DNA of 64,000 nucleotides, from positions 1 to 64,000 of the IMG/VR virus record IMGVR_UViG_3300020159_002019; one strand, written 5' to 3'. Positions within the stretch are counted from its first letter, which is position 1, and every line of letters begins with the position of its first letter. Below the pieces are notes generated by a model. It was not told the DNA's origin. It saw only the letters and a program-made list of their open reading frames with translations, and searched no databases. This DNA comes from a virus. A program made the position numbers and the translations under genes. Below are positions 44,877 through 53,556 of this stretch, piece after piece.

Positions 44877-46760
44877 ATGAAAAAAATCCTATCGTTTTTG
44901 GCATTATTATGCCTATCTGTTATTACGTTCGGGCAAACATGCCCAACACCTAACGGAAACTCAATTATTATTAAACCAAATTACACGGTTTCATCTTCAA
45001 TAGCTAACCAAACAGATGTAAAACTTTGCTATAATAATACAACCACAAGTAAAATTACAGCTCTACAATTTAAGATTAGTTATGACACTATTGCTTTTAC
45101 AGAGCCATCGGTTAGATTAGTTATTCCTGATAGTTCAGATTCTTATTTACAGTTCTATGTAAATAAAGGAACAATTACTATATCAACAGTATATGACGGA
45201 TCAAATCTTAATTATACTTACCCTTCAGGTGAGTTATTTAATATAAACTTCAAACATTCAAATCCAAACACATTTCAATATTTAACAGGGATTACATCGT
45301 TGGGGTTTGATAATCAATACCCAACAATAGCATCAACTAATTTAGGTAAAGATACAACATTAAATAAATTTAACGGTGGTGGTATATTTATTAGACCTTC
45401 TATCAATTTCACAGGAACATTTAAAAACGTAACTGGTTCATTCACTAAAAACCTATTAGTAGGTTTATGGAAACAACCTAAATCAGGTGGTAATTGGACA
45501 TTAGTTAATGTTGATACTACTGACTTAAATGGTAAATTCGCATTTAGTCCTATCGTAGATACTACATATTGGACTTGTAAAATAGAAGTTAAAGGTGATA
45601 CGTTATCTTTAGGTAATGTGGTAACAACAGCAGATGCTCAAAAAGTTAATAGATTTGTATTAGGTATTGAAAATCCAAAAAGTTTTGATTTCCATTCATC
45701 AGATCCAAATAATTCAGGTAATATATCTATTTCAGACGTATATACAATCTTTAATAGAATTGCAGGTAGATTTAGTAGTTTTACAACACCTGACGTTAGA
45801 TTTTTTACAGATATTCAATATAACACAATTACGACAGATAGTTTAACTAATCATTCATTAGATATACCAGGAAGTGCTAATTATTCATATACAATTGTAA
45901 CAGGTGTTGATTCAATTACAGTTTATGTATTAGCAACAGGTGACGTAAATGAAACAGGTTTCCGTATGGCTAGATTAGTTCCAATTAAAATAACTAATCC
46001 ATTAAACGCACCTAATTTCATTATAGATCAAACAACTGATTACTACGCTTCATTAAATGAAATGGAAATTAATTTACCGACATTAAAAATTGAAGAGGGT
46101 AATTTAGTTAATATTCCGGTAACAGTTTTAACTAACGGACAAGAATTAGGGGCTGTGCAATTAGCAATGAAATATGATACAGATTTATTAGAGTTTAGAG
46201 GTGTAAAAACCCTAAACTCAACCGCTAAATGGATGTCATTTACAAATCCTAACGATGGTGTAGTTGAATGGGGTGGTGTAGATATGAGCGAACAAAATAA
46301 AGTTAAAGATGGTAATGATGTAGTTGTAATGCAATTTTACGCTAAAAAACCTAAAGATGATTGGAATGGTTCTCCATTATATGTGACTCGTAAATTTGTA
46401 GGTAATTCAACAGCTAAAGATTTAAGTATTAAACCTACTGATGGTAGAGTGGAAGTTCTTAAAACATCTCCAATTGTATCAAGGTTAAATGGTAGTTTAA
46501 ATATATTAGTTTATCCAAACCCTTCAACAGGTATAGTATCAGTTCAATTTAACGTACCTGATAACAATAATACTATGGTTTATTTTATAGATATGATTGG
46601 ACATAAAGTGGCTGAAATAACTAATGGTAAAATGCCAAAAGGTGAATACAGATACACTGCAAATTTAACAGATTTACCAGTTAGTGCTTATACAGCGGTA
46701 GTTGAGTGTGATGGTAAAATAATTGGTAGCGCGAAACTAATAAACGGCGTATTTATGTAG
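44877..46760 (+). CDS. Exported cohesin/dockerin-like protein with T9SS sorting domain
   Basis: 627 residues. Signal peptide MKKILSFLALLCLSVITFGQ. Residues ~30-140 and ~400-495 look like cohesin/cell-wall-type beta domains (LQFKISYDTIAF; VNIPVTVLTN, AVQLAMKYDTDLLEF). Residues ~245-298 have dockerin-like pairs (VTTADAQKVNRFVLG, NISISDVYTIFNRIAG). The C-terminal ~85 residues are a type IX secretion sorting domain, with VYPNPSTGIVSVQF and PKGEYRYTANLTDLPVSAY. The host T9SS would send it to the cell surface. Such a protein in a phage is unusual and marks a Bacteroidota host. Confidence 0.8.
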   Translation: MKKILSFLALLCLSVITFGQTCPTPNGNSIIIKPNYTVSSSIANQTDVKLCYNNTTTSKITALQFKISYDTIAFTEPSVRLVIPDSSDSYLQFYVNKGTITISTVYDGSNLNYTYPSGELFNINFKHSNPNTFQYLTGITSLGFDNQYPTIASTNLGKDTTLNKFNGGGIFIRPSINFTGTFKNVTGSFTKNLLVGLWKQPKSGGNWTLVNVDTTDLNGKFAFSPIVDTTYWTCKIEVKGDTLSLGNVVTTADAQKVNRFVLGIENPKSFDFHSSDPNNSGNISISDVYTIFNRIAGRFSSFTTPDVRFFTDIQYNTITTDSLTNHSLDIPGSANYSYTIVTGVDSITVYVLATGDVNETGFRMARLVPIKITNPLNAPNFIIDQTTDYYASLNEMEINLPTLKIEEGNLVNIPVTVLTNGQELGAVQLAMKYDTDLLEFRGVKTLNSTAKWMSFTNPNDGVVEWGGVDMSEQNKVKDGNDVVVMQFYAKKPKDDWNGSPLYVTRKFVGNSTAKDLSIKPTDGRVEVLKTSPIVSRLNGSLNILVYPNPSTGIVSVQFNVPDNNNTMVYFIDMIGHKVAEITNGKMPKGEYRYTANLTDLPVSAYTAVVECDGKIIGSAKLINGVFM

Positions 46761-46790
46761 TAGAATAAACATACAAATATAAGAAATATT

Positions 46791-47135
46791 ATGGCAGAAG
46801 AAACAGAAAACACAAACGATGGAACATTGTCAGGTTTAAAGAAAACTATTATTGGTACTCTATCAACAGTAGTACTTGGAGCAGGTACTTGGCTAACAAC
46901 AACATTTTTTAACGGACATTCAGATGATAATGCTGAAACTAAAACAGAACAAGCGGCACCTGCCCCAGCGGCAGCACCTGTTGTAATCAACTTATCAAAC
47001 AATAACGAACAAAAACAACAAAATAATAGTGGTGGTGGAAATACTACAATTATTAAAGAAAGAGTTATAGAAAAACCAGCTCCGGTTAAAGAAGAAAAGA
47101 AAAAAGAAGAACCAAAGGAAGAAGCGCCTTGGTAA
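46791..47135 (+). CDS. Small membrane-anchored linker protein
   Basis: 114 residues. One hydrophobic segment (TIIGTLSTVVLGAGTWLTTTFF, ~19-41), then an Ala/Pro-rich, Gln/Asn-rich, then Lys/Glu-rich tail ending PKEEAPW. Could span the inner membrane with a periplasmic linker. No known family. It lies between the T9SS substrate and the CsgG-like gene. Confidence 0.5.
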   Translation: MAEETENTNDGTLSGLKKTIIGTLSTVVLGAGTWLTTTFFNGHSDDNAETKTEQAAPAPAAAPVVINLSNNNEQKQQNNSGGGNTTIIKERVIEKPAPVKEEKKKEEPKEEAPW

Positions 47136-47165
47136 TAAATCTTAAATAACGAAAACCAACAAAGA

Positions 47166-47879
47166 ATGAAAACCATAAACCAACAAAGCATAATCAACTT
47201 CATAGTGGCTCTTTTAGGGGCGGCTATGATGTTTGGTTGTGGAACAACTAGAACAGAAAAATACACAGCTGATTTTGAAAAGAAACAATCAATACAAGTA
47301 GTAAGTGATTACGATGGGAAACCAATTCCTGTTCAAGTTCTTTCAATCGGTATTAGTGATAATGTCCTTACCTCATACCCAATTCTTAAAGAAAAAAATG
47401 TAGGATTAGGTGTTACAAATATAGCTTTAGATTACTTAGAAGGCACAAATAGATTCGAGTTTACAGAAGATAAAGAAGAAATCAAACTTAAAATGGTTAA
47501 ACAATTCCAAGCAAGTGCTAAAGGCTTTACTGAAAATAAATTAGATGGTAAAGGTAAAATTAAACTTGCAAAGTATTTTGTTTATATTGAAGTATATGAT
47601 TTTTCAGTAGATGAACAAGAAACCTATACTGCGGGTAAAAAGCAATTAGAAGTAACTACAAGATTAGGTCTACAAATTAGATTTGTTGATGCTGAATCTG
47701 GACAAGTTAGAGTAGGTTCTGGTATGGGTGAAGCAACCCAATACGGTCAATCATTTTTGAAATCTCTTGATATGAAATTTGCGCAGTCAACTGTTGGTAT
47801 TTCGACAAGAAAATCCTTAGAAACAGCTTGTTCAAGGGTGGTATCCAAAATGATTAAAGATGGAATCTTTGAAAAATAA
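47166..47879 (+). CDS. CsgG-like outer-membrane secretion lipoprotein
   Basis: 237 residues. Lipoprotein signal with AAMMFGC (C25). The body follows CsgG/HfaB-type proteins: IPVQVLSIGISDN, LGVTNIALDYLEGTNRFEF, LAKYFVYIEVYDFSV, EVTTRLGLQIRFVDAESGQVRVGSGMGEA and a C-terminal helix SLETACSRVVSKMIKDGIFE. CsgG forms the outer-membrane export pore for curli. In this operon it might export one of the neighbouring proteins. Similarity is by pattern, not search. Confidence 0.6.
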   Translation: MKTINQQSIINFIVALLGAAMMFGCGTTRTEKYTADFEKKQSIQVVSDYDGKPIPVQVLSIGISDNVLTSYPILKEKNVGLGVTNIALDYLEGTNRFEFTEDKEEIKLKMVKQFQASAKGFTENKLDGKGKIKLAKYFVYIEVYDFSVDEQETYTAGKKQLEVTTRLGLQIRFVDAESGQVRVGSGMGEATQYGQSFLKSLDMKFAQSTVGISTRKSLETACSRVVSKMIKDGIFEK

Positions 47880-49107
47880 AATAATTTCTATTATTTTAAT
47901 TTTATTTATGATGAGTGGGTTGAGCGTAAAAGCTCAATCTATTTCATATTCATATGTTGATCCCTGTACTAAAGAAACTAAAAATATTACAGTATCTGGA
48001 TTAAATGGTACTTTACCTATTGTAATGAATTATTATGGGCAAGTAAAAGCATTTACACCAACAGAACTTCAAAACGGAACTTTTGACTCTTGGGCTAATT
48101 CAGTTTATAATGAATATGGTAAAGGAAATCCTTGCGCTCAAATAGGGATTCAAACAATTACAACGAATGTATTAAATGTAACTAATAACGTAGTTAATAA
48201 TGTTGTTTCATTAGGTTCTATGCTAACTTCAATAACATCTTCAGGGGTTAATTCTATACCTACCGATGTAGTATCAACAACCGGAACTGGATCTAATACT
48301 ACCACTTCTAATAATAATTCAGGTGGAGGAAGAACTATAACAGGTGGTAAATCAGAAAAAGGAGTTCAAAGTAAAGAAGAAAAACAAGAAGAGCAAAAAC
48401 AAGAAGAAGTTAAGCAAGAAGAAACTAAACAATCTTCTAATTCTGCCAAATCAACTAGTAAAGCAACCTCAAAATCAGACAAACCGGCTATTATGTTAAC
48501 AGGCGATTTGGTTGGTATGCAATCTGCTTCTGATAATACACAAGACGCTAAAGCTACAACATCATATATTAGAATATCTGGAAATAAAAAGACATCGTTA
48601 GGTGTATCAGCAGATTTTACAATAAATGCTAATATAGGTAATATAACAGTATTTAGATCTTGGATGACACAAAAAACAGCTCGTAAACATATTGATTTAG
48701 TTTCTAATAGTATATCAATATTACCAAACAGCTTTAGCAATACATTAGTATTTATAAGAATAGATAACGTAAAGAAATTCACTGGACTATATGGTGTTGG
48801 GGGTATGTATGGGGCTTTAAACAAAGAACCGCTAACTTCTTTATTAACTCTTGGTGGTGGGATGTATAAAGGACAACTAACTAAAAATGTTGATGCGGTA
48901 TTTATATTAGTGGCTGTATATGTTCCATATATGAAATATTATACTGAAAGTATAATGAAATCAAAACCATTAATACTTCCATTTATGAATATAAACTATA
49001 AAGTAACTAAATCCTTTAGATTTGGATTAACGGCTGGAACCACATATTCGGTAAATGAACAACTAATAAACTATCAAGTATTATTTGGAGCTAAATTAAC
49101 TTTATGA
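47860..49107 (+). CDS. Exported outer-membrane-like protein
   Basis: 415 residues. Signal peptide ending GLSVKAQ. A N-terminal domain (YSYVDPCTKETKNITVSG; ...WANSVYNEYGKGNPCA) is followed by an N/T/V repeat (TTNVLNVTNNVVNNVVSLGS), a KEEKQEEQKQEEVKQEE charged linker, and a C-terminal ~200-residue domain of alternating strands (TSLGVSADFTINANIGNITV ... FRFGLTAGTTYS) ending FGAKLTL, which looks like an outer-membrane beta-barrel. The start overlaps csgG-like by 20 bases. Confidence 0.6.
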   Translation: MESLKNKIISIILILFMMSGLSVKAQSISYSYVDPCTKETKNITVSGLNGTLPIVMNYYGQVKAFTPTELQNGTFDSWANSVYNEYGKGNPCAQIGIQTITTNVLNVTNNVVNNVVSLGSMLTSITSSGVNSIPTDVVSTTGTGSNTTTSNNNSGGGRTITGGKSEKGVQSKEEKQEEQKQEEVKQEETKQSSNSAKSTSKATSKSDKPAIMLTGDLVGMQSASDNTQDAKATTSYIRISGNKKTSLGVSADFTINANIGNITVFRSWMTQKTARKHIDLVSNSISILPNSFSNTLVFIRIDNVKKFTGLYGVGGMYGALNKEPLTSLLTLGGGMYKGQLTKNVDAVFILVAVYVPYMKYYTESIMKSKPLILPFMNINYKVTKSFRFGLTAGTTYSVNEQLINYQVLFGAKLTL

Positions 49108-50759
49108 GAAAAATATTATTATTTTTACTATTATTATCATCAGTTGTTAAAAGTCAAAACTTTTCTCAGACAGGTAGGGTGTTTGGTATAAATAATGTAG
49201 GAGTATCTAATATAAGAATACAATTTTGGAAACGAACAACATCAGCCCTTACAGGATTCACATCCCAAACAAACTATAATGGACATTCTTATTATCGTTC
49301 AACAACAACTAATACTTGGACAGGCTCTAAATCTACTTGTGAAAGTATGGGAGGACATTTAGTTACGATGTCTAACGCAGCTGAAAATACATTTGTGTTT
49401 GGAACATGGCCTTCAGGATGGTTTGGATATTATCAAGATAAAAGTACTGGGTATTTCTTTTCAGAGCCTTTAGGAGGATTTAGATGGACTGAATTACCTG
49501 TAACAACGAGTTTAGTTGCTAATTATGATATAGCAGATACTAATTCATATAAAACAACATCACCTACGTTAGTTAGGAATACTATTAAAGGAACTAACGC
49601 TACTTTATTTAGTACTCCAACATATACAGCAACATCAGGTAAGTATATGTCATTTAATGGTTCAACACAATATATGATGACTGAAAATCTTGGAAGTTAT
49701 TTTAATTCAGGCGTTGTTAGTTTAATGTTATGGTGTTACCCAACAGATGCCGGTGTATTAGTATCTGAACAAGGACAACCTTCCGTTGATGGTGGTTGGT
49801 TTGATTCTCAAATTGAAATAACTAATGTAAGTGGTTCAACCGGAACATTAAGGTGTGGAACTTGGAGTGGTAGTGGATTACAAAGTGTAAGTACAACAAT
49901 AACATTAAATCAATGGAACTTTATATGTTTAACACATTCAGGAACTCAATTAAAAGGATACTTAAATGGGACAAACTTTAATTCTTTATCTTACGTAAGA
50001 CAATACCCTTCTCAATTATATTATACCTTCGCTTCTAAATGTAATACAAATATGGGTGATGGAACATTTGCTAATGCCAGATTAGGTTCATTTCAAGTAT
50101 CTAATGTTGTATGGACAGATGATGAGGTAAATAGAAGTTATATGTTTAATGCTTATAGATTTGGAGTATATCCATATTCTAATTGGAATAATGGCGAGCC
50201 TAATAATGCAGGAACAGAAGATTATGCTCAGTTCGTAAGTGGTGGTAAATGGAATGACTTACCAAACTCAGCGATGCTTAATTATGTATTGGAATTTGAT
50301 TATATAACATCAAACGGAACTTGGGTTTTAGATACAACAGTATTAACAAATACTAGTGGAGATTATTCGGTTTTAAGAACATCTAACCCTTCTATTGAGT
50401 GGAGAATAATATTAGATACATTATCTATATCATCACCGCAAAGAACTAATGCTTTAGATAATAACAACCTTATATTTAATAAAAGAACTATTAACGGAGC
50501 TGATTATTTTAGATATGATTTAAATACTGATAATAATTTTTCAGTTTCAGATATTTATTTACAAATAAAAAAACGTAGAGGATTGATTTGGACGGTACCA
50601 AATTATAGAATATATACACAAACGGAACATTCTACAATTAGGTTATCAGTCACGGATTTAAGATTAACATATCCGGGAGTTCAAACAACTACAGCGTCAC
50701 CACTAACAAATGGTGGTGTGACTAATTTTTATATATTAAGAACAGGCTATGACAATTAA
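49104..50759 (+). CDS. Exported C-type lectin interrupted by a LamG-like domain
   Basis: 551 residues. Signal peptide MRKILLFLLLLSSVVKSQ. Residues ~57-130 are the first half of a C-type lectin domain (HSYYRSTTTNTWTGSKSTC, then GGHLVTMSNAAEN, WFGYYQD). Residues ~138-345 are a LamG/concanavalin-type jelly roll (YDIADTNSY, YMSFNGSTQYMM, GVVSLMLWCYP, WNFICLTHSG). The second lectin half follows (SNWNNGEPNNAGTEDYAQF, GKWNDLP, NYVLEFDY) with the calcium/mannose-type EPN and WND motifs. The rest has DNNLIFNKRTINGADYFRYD. Likely a sugar-binding surface protein. Confidence 0.7.
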   Translation: MRKILLFLLLLSSVVKSQNFSQTGRVFGINNVGVSNIRIQFWKRTTSALTGFTSQTNYNGHSYYRSTTTNTWTGSKSTCESMGGHLVTMSNAAENTFVFGTWPSGWFGYYQDKSTGYFFSEPLGGFRWTELPVTTSLVANYDIADTNSYKTTSPTLVRNTIKGTNATLFSTPTYTATSGKYMSFNGSTQYMMTENLGSYFNSGVVSLMLWCYPTDAGVLVSEQGQPSVDGGWFDSQIEITNVSGSTGTLRCGTWSGSGLQSVSTTITLNQWNFICLTHSGTQLKGYLNGTNFNSLSYVRQYPSQLYYTFASKCNTNMGDGTFANARLGSFQVSNVVWTDDEVNRSYMFNAYRFGVYPYSNWNNGEPNNAGTEDYAQFVSGGKWNDLPNSAMLNYVLEFDYITSNGTWVLDTTVLTNTSGDYSVLRTSNPSIEWRIILDTLSISSPQRTNALDNNNLIFNKRTINGADYFRYDLNTDNNFSVSDIYLQIKKRRGLIWTVPNYRIYTQTEHSTIRLSVTDLRLTYPGVQTTTASPLTNGGVTNFYILRTGYDN

Positions 50760-51192
50760 AAGTTTATTATTTGGGTTATTATTCCTTCCATTGTTTTCAT
50801 TTGGACAATGTGTAAAAGTTGATTCAGTTTATAATAAAACTGAAATGAAATCTATTGAAAATAGATCCGTATTATTTGGTATTAAACAAATCACGGAAGA
50901 TCTTTTACAAGATAAAGGTTTTGATATTTGTCAAGACGGATCACCAATATATGTTGAAATAACCTATATTGGATTACCTGAAAATACATTTAGAATTGCT
51001 GGATTTGCCTTACAAAACAAGATTACGGAAATTAAAGTTAAAATAATAAACGGAATTAGAATAATGGAAGGAACTGGAACTTATAAAACATCTACAAATG
51101 CTATGATGCTTGAAATAAATGAAGAAGTTCCATTTAAACAAACAGTCCTATCTAATGCTATTAAATTAGCTTTGATAAACGCTTTGAGGTAA
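50749..51192 (+). CDS. Small exported protein
   Basis: 147 residues. Signal peptide MTIKSLLFGLLFLPLFSFGQ, then a single small domain with YVEITYIGLPENTFRIAG and IKVKIINGIRIMEGTGTYKT. The pattern of alternating strands and a C-terminal helix TVLSNAIKLALINAL resembles small periplasmic domains of the CsgG neighbourhood, but no family is recognised. It starts inside the lectin gene's last codons and ends against uvsW-like. Confidence 0.5.
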   Translation: MTIKSLLFGLLFLPLFSFGQCVKVDSVYNKTEMKSIENRSVLFGIKQITEDLLQDKGFDICQDGSPIYVEITYIGLPENTFRIAGFALQNKITEIKVKIINGIRIMEGTGTYKTSTNAMMLEINEEVPFKQTVLSNAIKLALINALR

Positions 51193-53016
51193 TTATTTAT
51201 TATATTTAGCGTCAATCCTTTCAATGATTTCTTCAATCACACCCTTGTTATCAATTACACCATCAATAGCCATATTAATAATGGATCTTTTTTTATCTAA
51301 AACTTCATATACTATCGTATCCACAGTATCGTCAAAAAGTGGAAAATAACAAATAACGTCCTTAGTTTGCCCTATCCTATACGCCCTATCTAATGATTGG
51401 TCAATATTTGCTGGGGTATAATTTAAATCATTTACAATAACAACTTCAGCTGCGGTTAAAGTTAATCCAACACCAGCAGCAACGGTATTACCAATAAACA
51501 ATCTAACATTTGGATTATTTTGAAAATCCTCAACAGCCTTTTGTCTATCCTTTTGACTTGTTTCACCATTAATAACAACACAAATATCTTTATATTCTTC
51601 TCTTAATGTATTAACAACTGAAGTATAATCGGTAAATACAATTACTTTTTTATCCGATTCTAATGAATTATTGATAAGTTCTTTGGTATGCTTTAATTTA
51701 TTTTCGGCAACCCATCTTCTTAAAACAGATAATTCAACTAGTTTTTTAGCATATGAAACATTCTTACCTTGTTCTTCCCTCATTTGAATATATCTTTCAA
51801 CAGATGAATCATAATCAATTTTATCATCATCATCTAATTGTAAGTATATAGGTGAAATAATTTTATCAGGTAAATCTAATACATCTTCTTTTCTTCTTCT
51901 AATTGAAACAGGTTTAATCCTTCTATTTAATTCTTCTAAATTTGAAGCACCATCAGCCTTAATAATTCTTCTACCTTTAATCATCATAGTTTTAGCATTA
52001 CAATAACTATATAGGAATGAATTATAATTGGTTGATAGTGGATGTTCTACCATAGATAATAATGAAAACAAATCCACAGGTTTATTTGTAATTGGTGTTC
52101 CTGTTAAAAACCACCTTTTTTTAATTGTTTTAGCTATTTTTTTAACGTGTTTTGTTCTATTCGAACTTGATGATTTTAAATAATGTGCCTCATCACAAAT
52201 AATCAAATCAAACTGTTCATTTAATATTTGATTATTAACAGCAACCTCATCGTATTCTTGGAACTTGAACTTAGGTTTTTTTTCTTTTTTAGGTTTTTCA
52301 ATTGTATTAAACTTATCTAAGATATCATAATTTATAATTGTCCATTTATTAGGTTTCCATTCTCTTTGAATAATTGATACATTATCAGAATCATCATATA
52401 TAGATATTTCTTTTTTCCAATTTAATTTAAGTGATGCTGGGCATATAACCAATATTTTTTTAGCGTCAGATTCCAAAGCAGCGATAATTGATGAGGCTGT
52501 TTTACCTAAACCTGGTGTATCTAATAATAAGAAATTATCATTTTGTAATAATTTAATAATAGCTTCTTCTTGATGCTTCATAGGAAGCCTTGAAGAGTAT
52601 TTATTCCAATCCACATTTACTTCAGGTATAACCCTAAATAAATCTTCATTTAGTTGAGCTTTTGGTAGCCAAATAAGTTCAGAGTCTCTATTTTTAAATA
52701 ATTTAACTTGGGCGTGATATACCTTTTCTTGTTCCCCAACAATCTTTTCAATTAGGATTTTTTCTATTTGATTAGTAATATTAAATTGTCTCATTAAAGA
52801 GTTCCTAAAGAAATTAGTTAAATCTAAAAACTTATTTACTTCTTTTACTTGAAAATTATGATTATTTATAATATAATTTGCTTGATTTTCAGTTATCGGT
52901 AAGAATGATTTCTTTTCTCTTGTTTTTTTCAATTCCAAGATATAAGGATTATCCCCCACATAACTTTTTAATAAATCTAGAGCTTTAACTTTAGCAATGT
53001 CATTTAATTCTATCAT
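51193..53016 (-). CDS. SNF2-type helicase (UvsW-like role)
   Basis: 607 residues, superfamily 2. Walker A TPGLGKT (167-173), DEAH box LIICDEAHYL (275-278), motif III-like WFLTGTPITNKP, and the C-terminal helicase domain with VVINGETSQKDRQKAVEDF and QSLDRAYRIGQ (motif VI). The order is that of SNF2/HARP-type remodellers, which reverse or anneal branched DNA. T4 UvsW has the same job in recombination and origin control. N-terminal ~140 residues hold a separate domain. The divergent spacer to the 53191 gene is AT-rich. Confidence 0.8.
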   Translation of the reverse strand: MIELNDIAKVKALDLLKSYVGDNPYILELKKTREKKSFLPITENQANYIINNHNFQVKEVNKFLDLTNFFRNSLMRQFNITNQIEKILIEKIVGEQEKVYHAQVKLFKNRDSELIWLPKAQLNEDLFRVIPEVNVDWNKYSSRLPMKHQEEAIIKLLQNDNFLLLDTPGLGKTASSIIAALESDAKKILVICPASLKLNWKKEISIYDDSDNVSIIQREWKPNKWTIINYDILDKFNTIEKPKKEKKPKFKFQEYDEVAVNNQILNEQFDLIICDEAHYLKSSSSNRTKHVKKIAKTIKKRWFLTGTPITNKPVDLFSLLSMVEHPLSTNYNSFLYSYCNAKTMMIKGRRIIKADGASNLEELNRRIKPVSIRRRKEDVLDLPDKIISPIYLQLDDDDKIDYDSSVERYIQMREEQGKNVSYAKKLVELSVLRRWVAENKLKHTKELINNSLESDKKVIVFTDYTSVVNTLREEYKDICVVINGETSQKDRQKAVEDFQNNPNVRLFIGNTVAAGVGLTLTAAEVVIVNDLNYTPANIDQSLDRAYRIGQTKDVICYFPLFDDTVDTIVYEVLDKKRSIINMAIDGVIDNKGVIEEIIERIDAKYNK

Positions 53017-53075
53017 CTATAACAATATAATATTTTTCAATAAAAAATAAATAAATGTTTATTTTATGCTTTATA

Positions 53076-53083
53076 TATTTATA
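53076..53083. promoter_or_regulatory. TATTTATA/TATAAATA box in the divergent spacer
   Basis: Reads TATTTATA on + (108 bases upstream of 53191) and TATAAATA on - (60 bases upstream of the helicase ATG at 53016). With the minus reading it resembles the T4 late consensus. Two GACCAGRAC copies lie just downstream (53086 and 53144). Confidence 0.35.
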
Positions 53084-53179
53084 TTGACCAGGACCTTAAT
53101 AATTAATAGTATATTAAATAATATATATAATAACTAGAAACTAGACCAGAACAGCTTTATATAAAATATATTATAGAAC

Positions 53180-53187
53180 TATTTATA
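53180..53187 (+). promoter_or_regulatory. TATTTATA box, 3 bases before ATG
   Basis: Perfect TATTTATA, then TAT and the ATG at 53191. It opens the second late block. Confidence 0.6.
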
Positions 53188-53190
53188 TAT

Positions 53191-53556
53191 ATGGCAAAGC
53201 AAAAATTAGAATTTAATGATGATAGTTTAACATCATTACTTCAAGAAACATATTGTGAAATAGTTGATCAAAGAAATAAGGCTTTAGGATTACTCAACAA
53301 GTATTTAAAGAATGTTGAAGAGAATAGTGATATAGCTATGGTTGGTAAAATCAATAACGAATTATTAAAAGTAATAGACTCTTCAATTGGTAAAAAGATT
53401 GAAGTGGTTAAACTTATGGCTGATATTATGAATAAGAAAGGTAGTATTAAAAATGATGATTCTTCAACAAATCAAATATCAAAAGAACAAAAAGCCGAAA
53501 TGCGTAAATTGGTTAAAGAAATAAAAGAAGGTAAGATAAATATTAGTGGTGAATAA
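53191..53556 (+). CDS. Small helical protein, possible small terminase (gp16-like)
   Basis: 121 residues, almost all helix and charged. YCEIVDQRNKALGLLNKYLK and KINNELLKVIDSSIGKKIEV resemble the paired helices of T4 gp16-type small terminase subunits, and its length fits, but the similarity is weak. It opens the late block and stops in an overlap (TAATG) with the next gene. Confidence 0.35.
   Translation: MAKQKLEFNDDSLTSLLQETYCEIVDQRNKALGLLNKYLKNVEENSDIAMVGKINNELLKVIDSSIGKKIEVVKLMADIMNKKGSIKNDDSSTNQISKEQKAEMRKLVKEIKEGKINISGE

Noticed and set aside
46688-47266. Long minus-strand frame opposite the linker and CsgG-like genes
   Set aside because: It crosses three real + genes and has the low-complexity look of an antisense shadow.
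49104-50759. Diversity-generating retroelement target because of the C-type lectin domain
   Set aside because: The lectin is not C-terminal, and no reverse transcriptase or near-identical template repeat was seen in the window.
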